Source of the DNA: Pedinophyceae sp. YPF-701
Taxonomy: Eukaryota > Chlorophyta > Pedinophyceae
DNA: 64,000 bases
NCBI GenBank assembly: GCA_916048055.1
Contig: CAJZHL010000010.1
Coordinates: 372,001-436,000, forward strand
Direction of reading: 5' to 3'
The translations under genes and the position numbers were made by a program. Each line of letters opens with the position of its first letter. Within the stretch, counting starts at the first letter, position 1. Below the pieces are notes generated by a model. The model saw nothing but the letters and a program-made list of their open reading frames with translations. It was not told the origin of the DNA and did no database searches. This document shows positions 50,537 through 63,254 of the stretch, piece by piece.

Positions 50537-53500
50537 ATGTCTGCGGTTTCGATCTCCGGTTGCCGCCGTCCGCGCGGACCTGTAGTCGACACGGGGGGTA
50601 AAGCAGCAAGAATGCTCCCAAGCCTAGGGCGCGCTCGCGCGCCGTGCGGCTTGCCGCTGCGGACGTCGGTGCCGCGCGTGCGACCGCTGAGGCACATCAG
50701 GATGCCGGTACCTCCCCACTCGGACGGCGCATCGAGCGCAGGTGCGAGGAATCCCTGCAGGAGTGCCACCGCATCAGGGGGCACGGTGCCACGCGCCTCA
50801 AGCACAACTCGCAGCGCCAGCGCCTCCTCTGATGACATGGCTGTCGCTGAGGGAAGGGCCTCGGGAATCGTCCACGTTCGCCGGCCCTACACCGCACCAT
50901 ACTCCCCCGAACGTGCTGCCCTCAACCACCTGTGTTCGCAGGCGCGGCGCCGGCGCCGGAGGGCGGGGGCGAGCAGCGCGACATCATCGCCGAGACGAAG
51001 CAAGTCATCACGGAGAAGGTCGAGAAAGAAGCCGTCCCCAGGATCAAGCGCGGCCTGGCCAAACTCACCATTGCCAAGCGCCGCGTGCGCAACAAGTGGC
51101 TGGAGCTCTCCACGCCGGCCCGCGCATCCATCCTCATCGGCCTCGGTGCGCACGCCCACGCATGCCCGCGGTTCCCGCCCGCCTTCGCACGCAGCACCCC
51201 ACGGGTGCGCGCGGTGTACCCGCCGCACACTCGCGCGGGCGTGTGTCTGCGCGCGGCGCAGGAGCCGTGGTCGCGCTGGGCGCGTCGGCGTACTGGAAGC
51301 ACCTCATGACCAAGATCCTGTGGCCGCCGATCTGGATGATCAGCCCCGTCGACACCCTGGTGTACTACTTCGAGGGCATCATGCTGCTGCCCATCCTGCC
51401 GAAGATGGCCGTCATCTTCCTCCTCGCGCTCCCGCTCGTCCTCATCGGCGGCGTCGCGTACCGCTGGCTCACCGGCCTGGCCCTCGGCGAGGCGCTCTTC
51501 AAGGCCTACGCCGTCATCTCGAACGCGCCCGGCGTCGACGTCACGGCCGACGACACCCCGGGCGGCGTGTGGGTCGGCAACCTCCTCTTCCTCGTCGGGA
51601 CGCTCACGTTCGCCGTCCTCTTCGGTATCATCGTCGACGGTGCGTGCGCGCCGCATGCGGCCGCCCCGCGCCGCGCAGCGTGCACTGCGCGATGCGCTCG
51701 CGCGTGTGCCGTGGCTGACGGCGCAGCTGCACGCCGGCCGTGCGCGTGCAGAGGTGTCCAACAAGGTGGAGGACCTGACGCAGGGGAACGCACCGGTGAT
51801 CGAGCAGGGGCACACGGTGGTGCTGAACTGGACGCCGCAGACGACGCAGCTGCTGCGGCAGGTGGAGACGGCGAAGCGCGAGCTCGGCCGCGCCGTCTTC
51901 CGTGAGCCCATCGTCATCCTCGGAAACAACAAGGAGGAAATGGACGAACACGTCAAGTGCGCACCCCAACCGTCATGAGACCCCCGAACACCGCACTGCC
52001 GTCTCGCGGCAGTGCTGTTCCGCGCGTTGGCAAGCCGCGACAGAGGACTCGTCGCGCTGCGGTGTGTGTGTTGCACAGAGGCTTGCTTGGGAGATGTGTT
52101 ATGATGTGGTCGCTGCTGGTTCGGGGAGTGCGTGCAGGGACTTTATGGAGGATGCGAGGCACAGTGTCCGCGTCATCACGCGCGAGGGCACCCCCGCGCG
52201 CATCGACGACATTCGCCGCGTGTCCGCGGGGCACGCGCGCAACATCATCGTCATGAACGACCGCGAAGTCGAGTACGACGCAGACGTGAGCGCATCGCAT
52301 GCGCGCCGAACGCCGTCTCGCACGCCACCGCACCCGCGCACCACCCACTTCACAACCCCCCCCTCAACCCACAACCCCCCTGCAGGGCCCGAACGGCATG
52401 AGCGACGACCTACAGACCCTCGTCGCGACGCTCATCAACATCAAGGCCGTCCGCCCCTCCTACTACAAGAACTCGGGCCAGCGCCAGAACGTCGTCGTGC
52501 AGCTGCCGGGGTCCTTCCACAAGCCCCCCGAGGCCGCCCCGGGCAGCGCCGGGTCCATCGCGGTCGAGGAGGACTCCCTCGCGGGCCGCTGGCTCAACAT
52601 GGTCAGCGAGACCGGCGGCCGCGACAGCGTCGAGTTCTTGCCGTTCCACGGCGCCGAGCGGGCGTCCAAGCTGCTGGCGCAGATGACGTCGTCGCCGGGG
52701 CTGTCGGCGGTGATGGAGCACGTGCTCATTCAGGAGGAGGGCACTGCGGAGTTCTACGTCAAGGAGGTGCCCAGCATCGTCGGGATGTCGATTGGGGACG
52801 CGCGCAAGACCATTCCGCGCGGCGTGGTCTGCGGGGTGCTGTCGCCGGGGTCCAGCAAGACGCGCACCCGCCTTCAGGTGCGCGCGCTGCGTCTGCGCAT
52901 GCGTCGCGACGGCGCGTGTGGGCCGAGCGGCATCCCCGACACGTGTGGATTGTTCCCCGCCGCTGCAGCTGAACGCGCCGGACAGCTACGTGGTCCAGAA
53001 GGGGGACAAGATCGTGGTGTTCGCGGAGAACGACCAGTTCTTCAGCCCGCTCCAGCGCGTCCACGAGCGCTGCGACTACCTCCTGTCGCGCATTGCACGG
53101 TCCATCCGGCGGCCGGAGTCCACCGCAGCGGCGCGCGTCGCGTTGCTGAAGTCCAACATGGACCAGAAGGCCGCGGAGGAGATCGCCGTCAAGCAGGGCA
53201 AGCCGAAGGACTCGGTCAAGCCCACCGCTGGCGCCGTCGTTGGTCCGCAGCGCGTCATTATGCTGGGCTGGCAGCAGGACTCCTCGCTGACCCTGCAGGC
53301 CATGAGCGAGTTCCTCCCCGAGGGCTCCAAGGTCGTCATCGTGCACGACGGCCCCCTGGAGCCCAAGCCCCGCGCGCGCGTGGGGCCCCTGGAGGTCTCC
53401 CACATCCGCGCGCCCGCGGTGTCGCCCGACACGCTCGCGGAGGCGAAGCTGGCGGAGGCCGACAGCCTCGTCGTGGCGCTCGAGGCCGTGACGGCCGCGG

Positions 53501-54284
53501 AGGACGGCGGCGAGCGGTGCGGCCAGGACGAGGCGTTGCTGCCGCTGCTCGTTACCGTGCAAGACATGAGGCGGAAAGCGGTGGCGCTGCATGGGCGAGC
53601 GGCGGTGAAGGACCTGCACCTCGTCGCGGTCATTGCGGACGAGGGCACGCGCGACGCGGCGGAGTTCGTGGCGGCCAGCGGCGCGGAGAATGCGCCGCCG
53701 CTGACCATGGACCTGCTGCAGCTTGACCACATGATCACGGGGATGATCACGCAGGTCGCGGCGCAGCCGGACGTGATCCACGTCTACCGGGAGATCCTGA
53801 GCGCGGACGGCAACGAGCTCTTCATGAAGCACCCTGCAGTGTACAACGTGCCTGAAGGCGACGGCCTCACCTTCGGTGAGATGTGCGGTGAGTTGACGCA
53901 TTGCGCCCGGCAGGCGCTGTCGCGAGTGGTGCTGCGCAGCGCGTAGGAAGCGCGGCGGCGGCTTCCGGAGGCGACAGGCGGCCGTGTGCGTGCTTCCCTG
54001 CGTTGCGCCCGCGGCGGGTGCTGCGCGCGCGCACGCGAGTGCCTGTGCGCGTGTCGCGATCGCTGAGAGTGCGCTCGTGCTGGTGATGCGCAGACGCTGC
54101 GAAGAGGTGCGGGGACACGCTCCTGGGAATCTTGCACGCGGACGGCACCTGCTTGCTGCCGCCGTATCAGCACCAGGTGGTCGACATAGGTCCGGACGAC
54201 AAGCTGGTGGTGCTCTCCGACGTCATCGAGGCGTGGGTCCCGCCCCCCGCCGACGCCGCGGTGTCCACGAAAGGCAAGAAATGA
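50537..54284 (+). CDS. POLLUX/CASTOR/PEC-like ion channel (909 aa)
   Basis: Predicted cation channel of the CASTOR/POLLUX/DMI1 family, whose plant members act in the nuclear envelope or, as PEC1/2, the plastid envelope. Exons: 50537-50741, 50942-51145, 51262-51639, 51752-51956, 52138-52285, 52386-52877, 52969-53875, 54094-54284; sum 910 codons with the stop. Exon 1 (68 aa) is Arg/Ser-rich with few acids, like a transit peptide. Three hydrophobic segments (about residues 130-150, 185-212, 240-262) precede two RCK-like NAD-binding folds: HTVVLNWTPQTTQLLRQV with DDIRRVSAGHARNIIV, and VIMLGWQQDSS. Family residues such as EEMDEHVKDFM continue across introns. A donor 12 bp further on (53887) is possible for exon 7. 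Exon 1 is the weakest part because an antisense open frame (50476-50838) covers it. Confidence 0.85.
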
Positions 54285-54442
54285 GCGCGGCTGCTCTGCA
54301 TGGGAGCCGTCGACGTTCGCCGCGGAGCACACTCGGAACGCGCAGCTCTGAGGCCACGCACGCGCCGCGTTGTTGTCGTGTGACAGAGAGGCGCGACGTT
54401 GGCGGTGCACCGTGGGGCTTACAAGTCCGCGCATGTGCCGTG
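54285..54442. other. Convergent 3' region
   Basis: About 160 bp between the stop of the plus-strand channel and the probable stop of the minus-strand GCP5 gene; the 3' UTRs probably overlap. Confidence 0.5.
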
Positions 54443-57400
54443 TTACCCGCGCGGGCTGCGTTCGAGAGGCTCCAGCGCGGCCAGGAAGCTCGCAGCTGTC
54501 GAGTCCGGCCCCTGGACCTCGCTCTTGTGGCGCAGCACCCGCAGCATGAACGACAGCCGATCTCGAAGCTCCTGCATGGCACCGAGCCTAGCGACACTTG
54601 TGAGTATTGATATCGATGTGGACAGGAATGAGATCAGAAAGTGAAAGCGACGTCATACTAATGATGACACCCCACGAGCGCTCCTCGTCGACGCGAACGC
54701 GCCACGCGCACGTCCACGCTCAGTCCAGGCGGACTCACCTCGGCCATGTCCTGACAGTGCTCCGCGAACTCCCCCCACCTCTCCTCCGCCACCGCACCCT
54801 CCGCTGCCTCCGCCGCCGCATGCTCCCACGCCAGCTCCACCGCGCCGTCGAAGATCGCCATCACGTGGCCCCCGACCATCCGCCACCCAGCGTCCGCGCC
54901 GTCGCCCGCGAACGTGTACTCCCGGAGCGCGTCTAAGAATGCGGCGTGCGCAGACAGCACCTCCGACGGTGCCCGGGCCCGCGCGACCGCGCGCGCCAGC
55001 GCCGGCGCCGCCTCGAGCAGCACGCCGCCCGTCGCGAAGTCGTGCACCGCGCCAACGACGGCGGACATCGTCCAGAGCAGGACGGACGCCGTGGTGCCGC
55101 CGCCACGCCGCCCCGGGCCCGCCGCGCCGCCCTTGAGCGGCCAGCGGCACGCCAACAGCGCGTGCTTCGCCCACATGACCTTCAGCAGGAAGACCAGCGC
55201 TCGGCTGTACACCACGACCGCGTCCTGAGTCAAGACGAGTCCCCCAAGACCCCCCACAGTCATCCGCAGCTCCAGCGCGTCCAGTGCCGCCACGCCGTCG
55301 CCCCCGCCCTCCTCCACTACCACCGACAGCCGTTCCAGCAGCCCCGGCGGCGCCCAGGCCGCCTCGACGTGGTCCCGCAGCAAGACGGAGAGCTCGTGCG
55401 AGGGCGGCACACGCCCCCTGCCGCGGTGCACCTGCGCGGCGACCGCCGCGGCGAAGCTGCGCAGGAGCGGCGTGGATAGTAGGAACACCGCCTGCGCTGC
55501 GTCCAGGTCCGCCTGGAGCCTGCACGGCCCGCGCAGTGCGAGCACGAGCCGCGTGCTGGCGCTGACGGGGCCCGCGATTGTCGCTGCGGAGAGCCGCGCC
55601 TGGAGGAGCGTCCGGGCATGTGTCTCGAGGAACAGGGCGTCGGGGTCGGCGACGGCGTTGCCGTCCGCGGCGCGCGGGGCGATGCCGTGGACGGTGCAGT
55701 CGGTTCCCTCGGCAGAGTGTGTTTCTCGATTGCTTGGCGCGGCGGGGAGATAGGCGGCCAGGTGGCCGGGGCCGCGGAACGCCGGCAGCGCGGAGCGGCG
55801 GCGCCTCGCCGCGTGCAGCGGCTGCGGCGGGGCCGATGGTGCGTCGGCGGCGCGCGGGCGGGGCGCGCGCGGCGCGGGGGACTCCTGGGTGAGGAGTTTT
55901 GCACACACCCCCTCGCGGAGCACGTGCTCGGCGGCGTCCCGCAGCGCCGCCGGAACCGCGAGCAGCTGGAACGCGCTCGTCCAGACGAACGCCGGGTCCG
56001 GCGGCCCGCCTGACGCAGCCAGCCTGACAGACGGCACCGCGTCGACGAAAAAGTCAGAACACGGGTCGTCCGGGAGGTCGCCGCGCCCGAGCCACGCCCG
56101 CAGTCCTCGCTCCAGCGGAGCCGCGGCCCGGCGCACGATCTCCGCGACCATCGTCGCCGGCGACGGAGCACGCGACGGCTCCGCTGCTCGCGCGGGCGCG
56201 TGTGGAGCGGCCTGGTCGGCAGCGCCGGTCCTGCGCGCCGTCCCGGCCGCGTCCATGTCCGTCGATACGCGCAGAAGCCCGTCGAGCGCGCGTGCGGCCG
56301 CGGCGGCCCGGTCCGCCCGCGACGCGCAAGGGAACGGGGGGTGTCCCCGCGGGTCCTGAAAACACGTCAGGAGAGTCCCCGCGAGCGCGGCGACCGCGTC
56401 GGCGTGCGGCTGCGCCGCGGCCTCGACGGCCAGCAGCGTCGGCGGCGGCGTCCACTCGTCCTGCTGCGTCAGCATCGCCTGACTCAGGGCGTCGATAGCA
56501 TGAGTCAGCTTCTCGAGCTCTGCCGCGGCTGCGTCGGCGAGGGCGGCCACGGTGGGCCCGCACGACGCGAGAGCCGCCCAGTCGCGCGCGACGCACGCGA
56601 CGGCGGCGGGCGGCGGGGTGCACGTGGCCGCTGCACAGACGGCGGCGCACCACAGCACGTGGGTGCCGGTGCGGCACGCGCCGGCGATGACGGAGCGCGC
56701 CGGGCCGAAGGAGAAGAGGTCGAGAGCGAGCACGCCGTCGTCTCGGAGCTCGACGATGCCCTCCGTGGGCCTGCGGGGCGTCGCGGGCGGCACACGCGTC
56801 GCGGAGGTGGCGCTAGCTCTGACGACGACACGGACGGCCGGAGCAATCAGACCGCCCGCTCGGAGCGAGTCGTGTCATACTGATGGGCGACGCAGCGGAT
56901 GACAGCGGGGAACGCGGGACACGGCACCGTTCCGCGTGCGAGTGTGTGTCTGGGCTGCGTTGCGGGGCAGCACGTCGGGGGGCGCACCTGCCGGCCATGG
57001 CGCGGAAGAACGCGTTCTGCAGCGCGACGGCGTCGTCCCTGGCGCCGCGTCCGCGGGAGGCGCCGCTGGCTCCGCTGTGGTGGTGTGCGTCCTCCACAGA
57101 TAGTGTTTGCAGGTCTTGGATGGCGTCCGAAAGACCATAGGGCACCCACAAGGCGCGCTTCGCGGCAGTCTCCGCGTTCACGTCGGTGCGCGCGCTGTCC
57201 TCCTCGTCGCTGTCGTCGTCGCTCCACTCCGACAGCTCTGCAGCGGGTGCGCCGAAACAGACACTCGCATTGAGTGCGCCGTTCTCGATCAAACAGAGCC
57301 TCTTGCGCACACGCGCAATCGAGTGCAACCCCCTCCCCCTGTAGCTGAAGCGCAAGCAGCGCCCGCGCGCGCACGAGCAGCGCCACGCCCCAGCGACCCC

Positions 57401-58052
57401 CCTCGTGGGTCACGCACCGCTGTCGTCGTCGTATCGAACCCCGGCCGACAGAGTCTCCTCATCGTCCGACGACTGTGAGAGCGCAGCGCTGCCCGCGTCC
57501 GCGCCGCCCGCGCTCGCCCCGGCCTCCGCCTGCCCGCGTGCCGCCAGCACCGCCGCATCCGCCGCCTCCGCCGCGCCGGGCGCGTCCAGCGGCCGCCCGG
57601 CCAGGTTCAGAAGCAGAGACACGATCCCATGATTCAAGTCTAGTTGTGGACTCGCAAGGTCTATCTGAAAGAGCCGTTCCGCGGCCGCCGCCAGCGCCTG
57701 CGCCCAGCGCGCAACGGACGCCACGGTGAGCGCGGAAAACGCACACTTCTGTCGCATCTGCGGCGCCCCACGCGAGCGGTCCCAGCGTCGCGTGCAGTGA
57801 CGACGCCACCGTGCGTCGGAACCTGCTCCGTTCGGCGTTTATCCCGCCCACACAGAGAGGCCGTGCGCTGCGGCAAGGTGCGGGGTCGTGATGGAGCGCG
57901 GCGCAGTCGTCGCGTGCTGCGCGGGGGCTCGCCTGGCGCTTGGAAGGTTGCCCGTGGAGGTCGAAACGTTCGAGGTGGCCAGCTAGGAGCAGCTCGACCT
58001 GGCGCGGAGACGTGTCTAGGTATCGGTGGTGCTTGAGCTTCGCCAGGACGAA
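54443..58052 (-). CDS. Gamma-tubulin complex component 5-like (GCP5), 5' end unresolved
   Basis: Spc98/GCP-family protein that helps nucleate microtubules in the gamma-tubulin ring complex. Exons seen: 57933-58052, 57418-57697, 56988-57237, 54739-56818, and a last exon at about 54443-54587. The first begins FVLAKLKHHRYLDTS and with the next resembles the GCP5 N-terminus (FRFHRFLDVNS, later SILSLLL against our GIVSLLL). An acidic linker (SEWSDDDSDEED) follows, then the large exon with GIVELRDDGVLAL and VVYSRALVFLLKVMWAKHAL, matching the GCP5 C-terminal domain. The last exon reads MQELRDRLSFMLRVL. The intron after 57933 seems to have a GC donor. The start exon lies upstream of 58052, and the last junction is ambiguous (donor at 54738 or 54778). 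At least 910 codons plus the last exon are present, near the family's 1,000. Confidence 0.78.
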
Positions 58053-58736
58053 CTGCGGGGCACGCGGACCGGCGCCACCACGCCTTGAGGGCCCGTCAGC
58101 GCACGCGCCGCGGCGTTGCGGGGCGGTCGCGGCCCCGGCCGCCCGCCCGGCGCGGTCAGCGACGAGCCTTCGCGATCAGGGCGCTTCCGGGGCGGACAGC
58201 GACGCAGCAGCGGGGCGGAAACGGCGCTGAGCGCGCTTGGCGCGCCAATATGCGCCCACGGACTGTGCACTGCCAGCTGGCCGCCTGCCCTCGCGGCTTC
58301 CGACGATCAACGCGTCAAAAAATTACACGTCAGGGACCGCACCTCTCGCGCCTGTCGCAGAGCGGCCGGGCTGGGCTGCGCGGGGGCCAAGCATCGCGCC
58401 GCGAGCGACCCAGCCAGCCGCGTGCGCACTCCTTGTCGTTGTTCCGCCCAGCTCGACGTCGCCATGATCCCTCGCGGCCCCCACCGCCCGCCTCGGTCGC
58501 CGCCAGTGCCCCGGGCCGCGCGGAACCGCGCCCCATCCCGCACCGCCGCAGGGAGGGTGTGGCGCGCTGCCCCGGGGGCCTGAATTCCATCGGGCGGCGC
58601 GGGGGGTGTCCAGAGGCCCGGTTCGCCGCGCGCCTGCGGCAGAATCGCAGCGTTGCAGCGCGAGGACGTCCGAGGAGCGCAGGGAGCGCGTTTTGTTGGC
58701 CCGTGACGCGCCCCGCGGCGCGCCCTGGGTGGCACC
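58053..58736. other. Divergent promoter region (GCP5 / HIRA)
   Basis: GC-rich stretch between the minus-strand GCP5 and plus-strand HIRA. It must hold the missing first exon(s) of GCP5 and the HIRA promoter; I could not place that exon or a TATA-like element. Confidence 0.45.
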
Positions 58737-61700
58737 ATGCCCATCGTGTACAAGCCCACGGCGCTCACGGTCGACCCGAACAATCCGTTCCCGCTGTTCT
58801 CGATCGACGTCAGCGCCGACGGCAAGCGCCTCGTCGTTGGCGGCGAGGATGGCAAGGTGAGGACACCACGCCCCTTCTGCCAGAGAGCAAATTGCGCCCA
58901 ATTGGGCGCGCACGCACGCACCCGCACTCTGCGGCCCAGCGCGTCGGCACGCGGCACCGATAGCGGCCGGAGAAGCCGGACAGGGACGCGAGAGAAGCGT
59001 TCAAGGGCCCCGCAGCCCGCTTCTGCGGTGCTGCTGCGCGCCCAGCGCACAGCACGCCCATGGCGCTCCTGGCCCCGCGCGCCCACGAATGCGCGACGTC
59101 GTCGCCCCGCCCGCTCTGTGAGATCGCAGGCCAGGGTCTGGGCGCTCGCTTCCGTGATCTGCGAGGGCGAGCCACCGCGGCTGCTCGCCACCCTCTCGGA
59201 CCACGGCGGCAGCGTCGAGTGCGTGCGCTTCTCCCCGAAGGGCAACTACCTGCTCTCCTGCAGCAACGACAGGACTTCCTTCATCTACGAGCTCAGACGT
59301 GCGCCCCGCTCCCCGAACCCCGCAGCATTCGCCGCGACCGCGCGCCTGTACGCGTGCGCGGCGTTTGCCACGCAATGCGCCCCGCGACGCCGCTCCCGCT
59401 TCCGCCCGCGCGCGCGCTGCAGCTGGGCAGGGCCGCGCGACGCTCGGCGGCGCGCCCAACCTCGACAACTGGGTCGTGCTGCACGCCCTGCACGGCCACA
59501 CGGGCGACGTCATGGACGGCGCCTGGAGCCCCGACGGCGCGCTGGTCGCGACGTGCAGCATCGACAACAGCATCATCGTCTACGAGGCGTCCACGGGGCG
59601 CCAGGTCGCGATCCTGGCGGGCGCGCAAGGCCACCAGGGCCACGCCAAAGGGTTGGCGTGGGATCCCCTGGGGCGCTATCTGGTGTCGCAGGGCGGGGAC
59701 GGGAAGGCGATTGTGTGGGACGCGGAGTCGTGGAGCGTGGACGGCGTGGTGGAGTCGCCGTTCGCGGGGACGGGGGCGTCGGGGAGCTGTGCCAGGCTGC
59801 GGCCATCGTGGGCGACGGACGGGTCGGCGCTGGCGCTGGTGGGCGCGGCGAGCCACGGGAAGCACACGGTGGCGATGATCACCCGGAAGGGCACGAAGGA
59901 TTCTGTCGGGGAGACGCATGATACTTGGCATCTCGACTGCCATATCAGAGGTAGGGGAGCAGGACAAACCCCCCCCGGGAACTGCCCACATCCCGCACCC
60001 GCGCCTCGGACGACGACGGCGATCCGTTGCAGACGGAACTGACGGGGGCCTGCTGGGCCGCGTTGGTCGCGATGGATCGACGTGCGGGGCCGTGGCCTGC
60101 CCTGCACTGGGCCCGGCCACTCCACGCTGCTCCCGACTCATGCCTGTCACGTCAGGGGGAGACAAGCAAGGCAGTGCCCTTCCACTCGCGCGCAGGGCAC
60201 AAGCGGGAGATCCAGATTGCGTCGTTCGGCCCGCGCATGGTCTGGAACACCGAGGGGGCCGACCCCGACGAGCCCAAGACGGTGTGGGCGCAGGGCTCCA
60301 ACGAGAGGACGGTCACCGTGTGGTGCTCGGCGAGCGAGCAACCCGTCGCGTGCATCAAGAAGATGTTCCGCCAGCCCCTGTCGGACTTCGCCTGGGCCCC
60401 CGACGGCCTCACGCTGCTGATGACGTCCATCGACGGCACCGTCGGCGCGGTCACGTTCGAGGAAGCGGAGCTCGGGCGGCCGCTGTCGGAGGCGCAGTGG
60501 CAGCGGCACATGGTCGAGCGGTACGGCAAGTCGTTCGGCGCGGTGCGCGGGGCGCCGGTCGCTGAGGCGGCCGAGCTTGACGCGGTGTTGGAGCAGCCGC
60601 GCGCGAACGGCGGGGGCACGCCGGGGGCGCCGGTGGCGCGCCGCGCCGACGCCGGCCGGGCCGTCTGCGGCCGCGCAGGCGAAGAGCCCGCCCGTGAGCT
60701 CGCGGCTCGCGCAGCGGATCGGCACGGCGGTGCCGCAGTGGCGGCCGAGCATGACCGGGGCGGTCAAGTACGTTCCGTGCGGGGTTTGCGGCAACAAAGC
60801 CGCGCGCGGCACGCCGCCGCAGCCGCCTCCGGGCGAGCCGCAGCCCGGCGGGCGGCCGTACGGCTCCTTCTGGACGTTGCGTGCACCCGCGCCGCCGCAG
60901 ACGCTCGAGGCACGCGTGCGCGGCGGCGACGGCGACGGCGACGGCGACGTCATGTGCGTGACGAACCGGGGGAACGCGGACGCGGGTGCGGCGGACGTCG
61001 AGGTGAAGGCGGGACCCGGGGGCGCGCGGAGGTGGAGCGATCGGCTGCCGTCTCGCGCGGTGCTGGCGGTCGCGACGCCGCGGTTCGCGGCCGTCGCGTG
61101 CGAGAACTCGCGCGTGTACGTCTTCACGCCTGGCGGCCGGCGAGCGCTGCCGCCCCTGCACCTCGGCATGCCTGCGTGCTACATGCACACAGATGGGGAC
61201 TGGGCTCTGATGGTTGCGTCAGCAGGGTGCCAGGTGCGCCCCTCACGCTTCCGCGGCACGAGTGGCGCGTGCTCGTCGCGCGCAGCCCGCAGCCTGACCG
61301 TCAGGGCCGCCCGCGCGCGTCTCGTTGCAGGTGGCAGTGTATGACATACTGAGTCAGTCGTGTCTGACGCGGTGCTCGCTGGGGGGTCTCTTCGGCCCCG
61401 CCGCCGGCCCGGACGCCCTCAGGAGCGTCTTCCTGCGCGCCAACAAGGTCGTTTGCGCCGTCCTAGACTCTGGAGAGGCTTTCCTGTTCCACCCAGCAAT
61501 GGAGTGCTGGACCGTCGCGGCGTCCAACGACCTCCCGCTGTCGGCCCTGACGACAGTCCTGGCCGAGGGCGCCGGCGCCGCCGCGGCCGGGAGCGCCCAG
61601 CCCGCTGACAGCATCACGGCGGCCGAGTTGAACGCGAGCGTCGCGGAGCTGGGGACCGCCGCGCGGGGACACGTGGAGAGCCTGCTGGTGTCTGCGCGGC

Positions 61701-62333
61701 TCCGCGGGCGGACGCAGGACCTGCCGCAGCTCCTGCGGACATACATCAAGGTTCTCGCGGACAGCGGGGACGCGGACAGGATGCGAGAGCTCTGCATGGA
61801 CCTCAAGCACACCGGAGGTGCGCGCCCGCGACCGCGTACGCGCGTGCGTGAACGACAGCAGCACGAGCGCGGCCGCGGACGCTGCTGCAAGATGCGACTG
61901 CGCCACCACAAGACAGACTGCATGCATGCGGGGACGGCGAGTGCTGCGTGGGCGCACGATTGAGGCTGGAATGGATCGACGGGCCGCAGCGACGGATCCG
62001 TCCGTCGAGACTCGTGCTCGCGCGTATCCTCGTCGTATCAGCCGTCTCCACCCGCGTTTCTTGCTCTCTGTCGTTGTGGGTGCATCGTCCCACCGAGCGC
62101 CATGACCAAGTGAGCGTTGCGCCCGCCCACGCGCTCCCCCGTCCCTACTCTCCCCCACAGGCGAAATGCGCGGCCTCCTCGAGGACGTCGTGCTGCCGGA
62201 GATGGCCAAGAGCGACGCTGTGCGGCGCGACCGGGACCTGGTGCGCGTCGCCGCGGAGACCCGGGAGCTGCTCGACGCGGACGGCGACGGCCAGCGCGGC
62301 GACGAGGACCAGCCGATGGGCTCCCCTCGCTGA
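58737..62333 (+). CDS. HIRA: Histone chaperone HIRA (820 aa)
   Basis: Replication-independent H3.3-H4 deposition chaperone acting in chromatin. Exons: 58737-58856, 59130-59298, 59423-59904, 60156-60632, 60679-61233, 61331-61817, 62161-62333, summing to 821 codons. N-terminal WD40: LFSIDVSADGKRLVVGGEDGK, SVECVRFSPKGNYLLSCSND, NLDNWVVLHALHGHTGDVMDGAWSPDG style repeats, HAKGLAWDPLGRYLVSQGGD, DFAWAPDGLTLLMTSIDG, then GRPLSEAQWQRHMVERYGKS as in HIRA. After a short linker comes the HIRA C domain (SRVYVFTPGGRRALPPL, QVAVYDIL, LLRTYIKVLADSGDADRMRELCMDL) and a short acidic end. It is shorter than the 1,017-aa human protein, mostly in the linker. The junction 59904/60156 (GTC donor) is the least certain, and intron 4 would be only 46 nt. 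Confidence 0.92.
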
Positions 62334-63254
62334 CGCGGGCGCCGGTGTCGCGCGGCGCGGCGCTGGGGTGTCTGGCTGCAAGACAACGGCCGGGCACGCA
62401 GCGGGGTGTGAGACGAAAACGCACGGTTGTCTCGCGCGCGCAGCACAGCCACAGAGATGCACCAGATATGCGCGACTTGCGATCTCGAACACAGGTCCAT
62501 GGAGAAGACACCCCCGTGGAGAAGACATGGTCGCCTGGCATGGGGACTCGCGGCGGTCCGCCGCGCGGAGCCGGAGCAGAACGCGCCCATCGGACGGCCC
62601 TCTGAATCTCCACGCAGCGGGGGCTGCATCGCAGAGCACCGGCCGGCGAGGTTGCCCACTCCTGCGCAGGTGGCGCAGCACGCAGGCGCTGCGCGAATGC
62701 CGGCCGGCCGCACACGCGGCGGACGGTGATACGCGATTGATTGGTATTCGTCACACGGGGTCCCTGATTCCGGGTATGCGCGTGACATGTCCCAGGCGAC
62801 GGGACGAAAGAAGCCAGAAAAGAGTCGATGCGACGATGAGTGAATGTACACGTGGTGCGGTGCTGTCTGCTTGGATAGAAAGCATGCGTCGCGACGCGAC
62901 CGCTGTGGCTCCCGGGGCGGGCCGTCGCGGTGAAAACTCGGGCAGGGTGCGTGTAGCGGCGCAGGGGGCCATGGCTGCGGGTCCCTGCGCAGACGCACCC
63001 GCGCTGATGACGGCGCCGCGAACGAAATCAACTGGACACGCGGCGTGGCAGATAGCCCCCCGGGACGCGCGAGCCCCCCGTCCTGGCGCGACGGACTGCG
63101 GCGGTCCGCGGAGCACTGCGCAGGGCCGCGCCCGCTCCGAAGACCGTGCCCGCGGGCTCGGGCGGCGTCCGCAGTCGGAAGAGGCCCGGAAGAGGGCGAG
63201 GCGGGGCGATGCGGTCGCGTCAGGGCCGGCTCTTGCGCGGGCCAAAACTTTGGC
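62334..63254. other. Convergent intergenic region
   Basis: 920 bp between the stops of HIRA (plus) and the RETICULATA-related gene (minus). Several GC-driven open frames exist on both strands but none resembles a known protein. A short direct repeat (TGGAGAAGACA) occurs near 62500 and 62517. Nothing else recognised. Confidence 0.5.
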
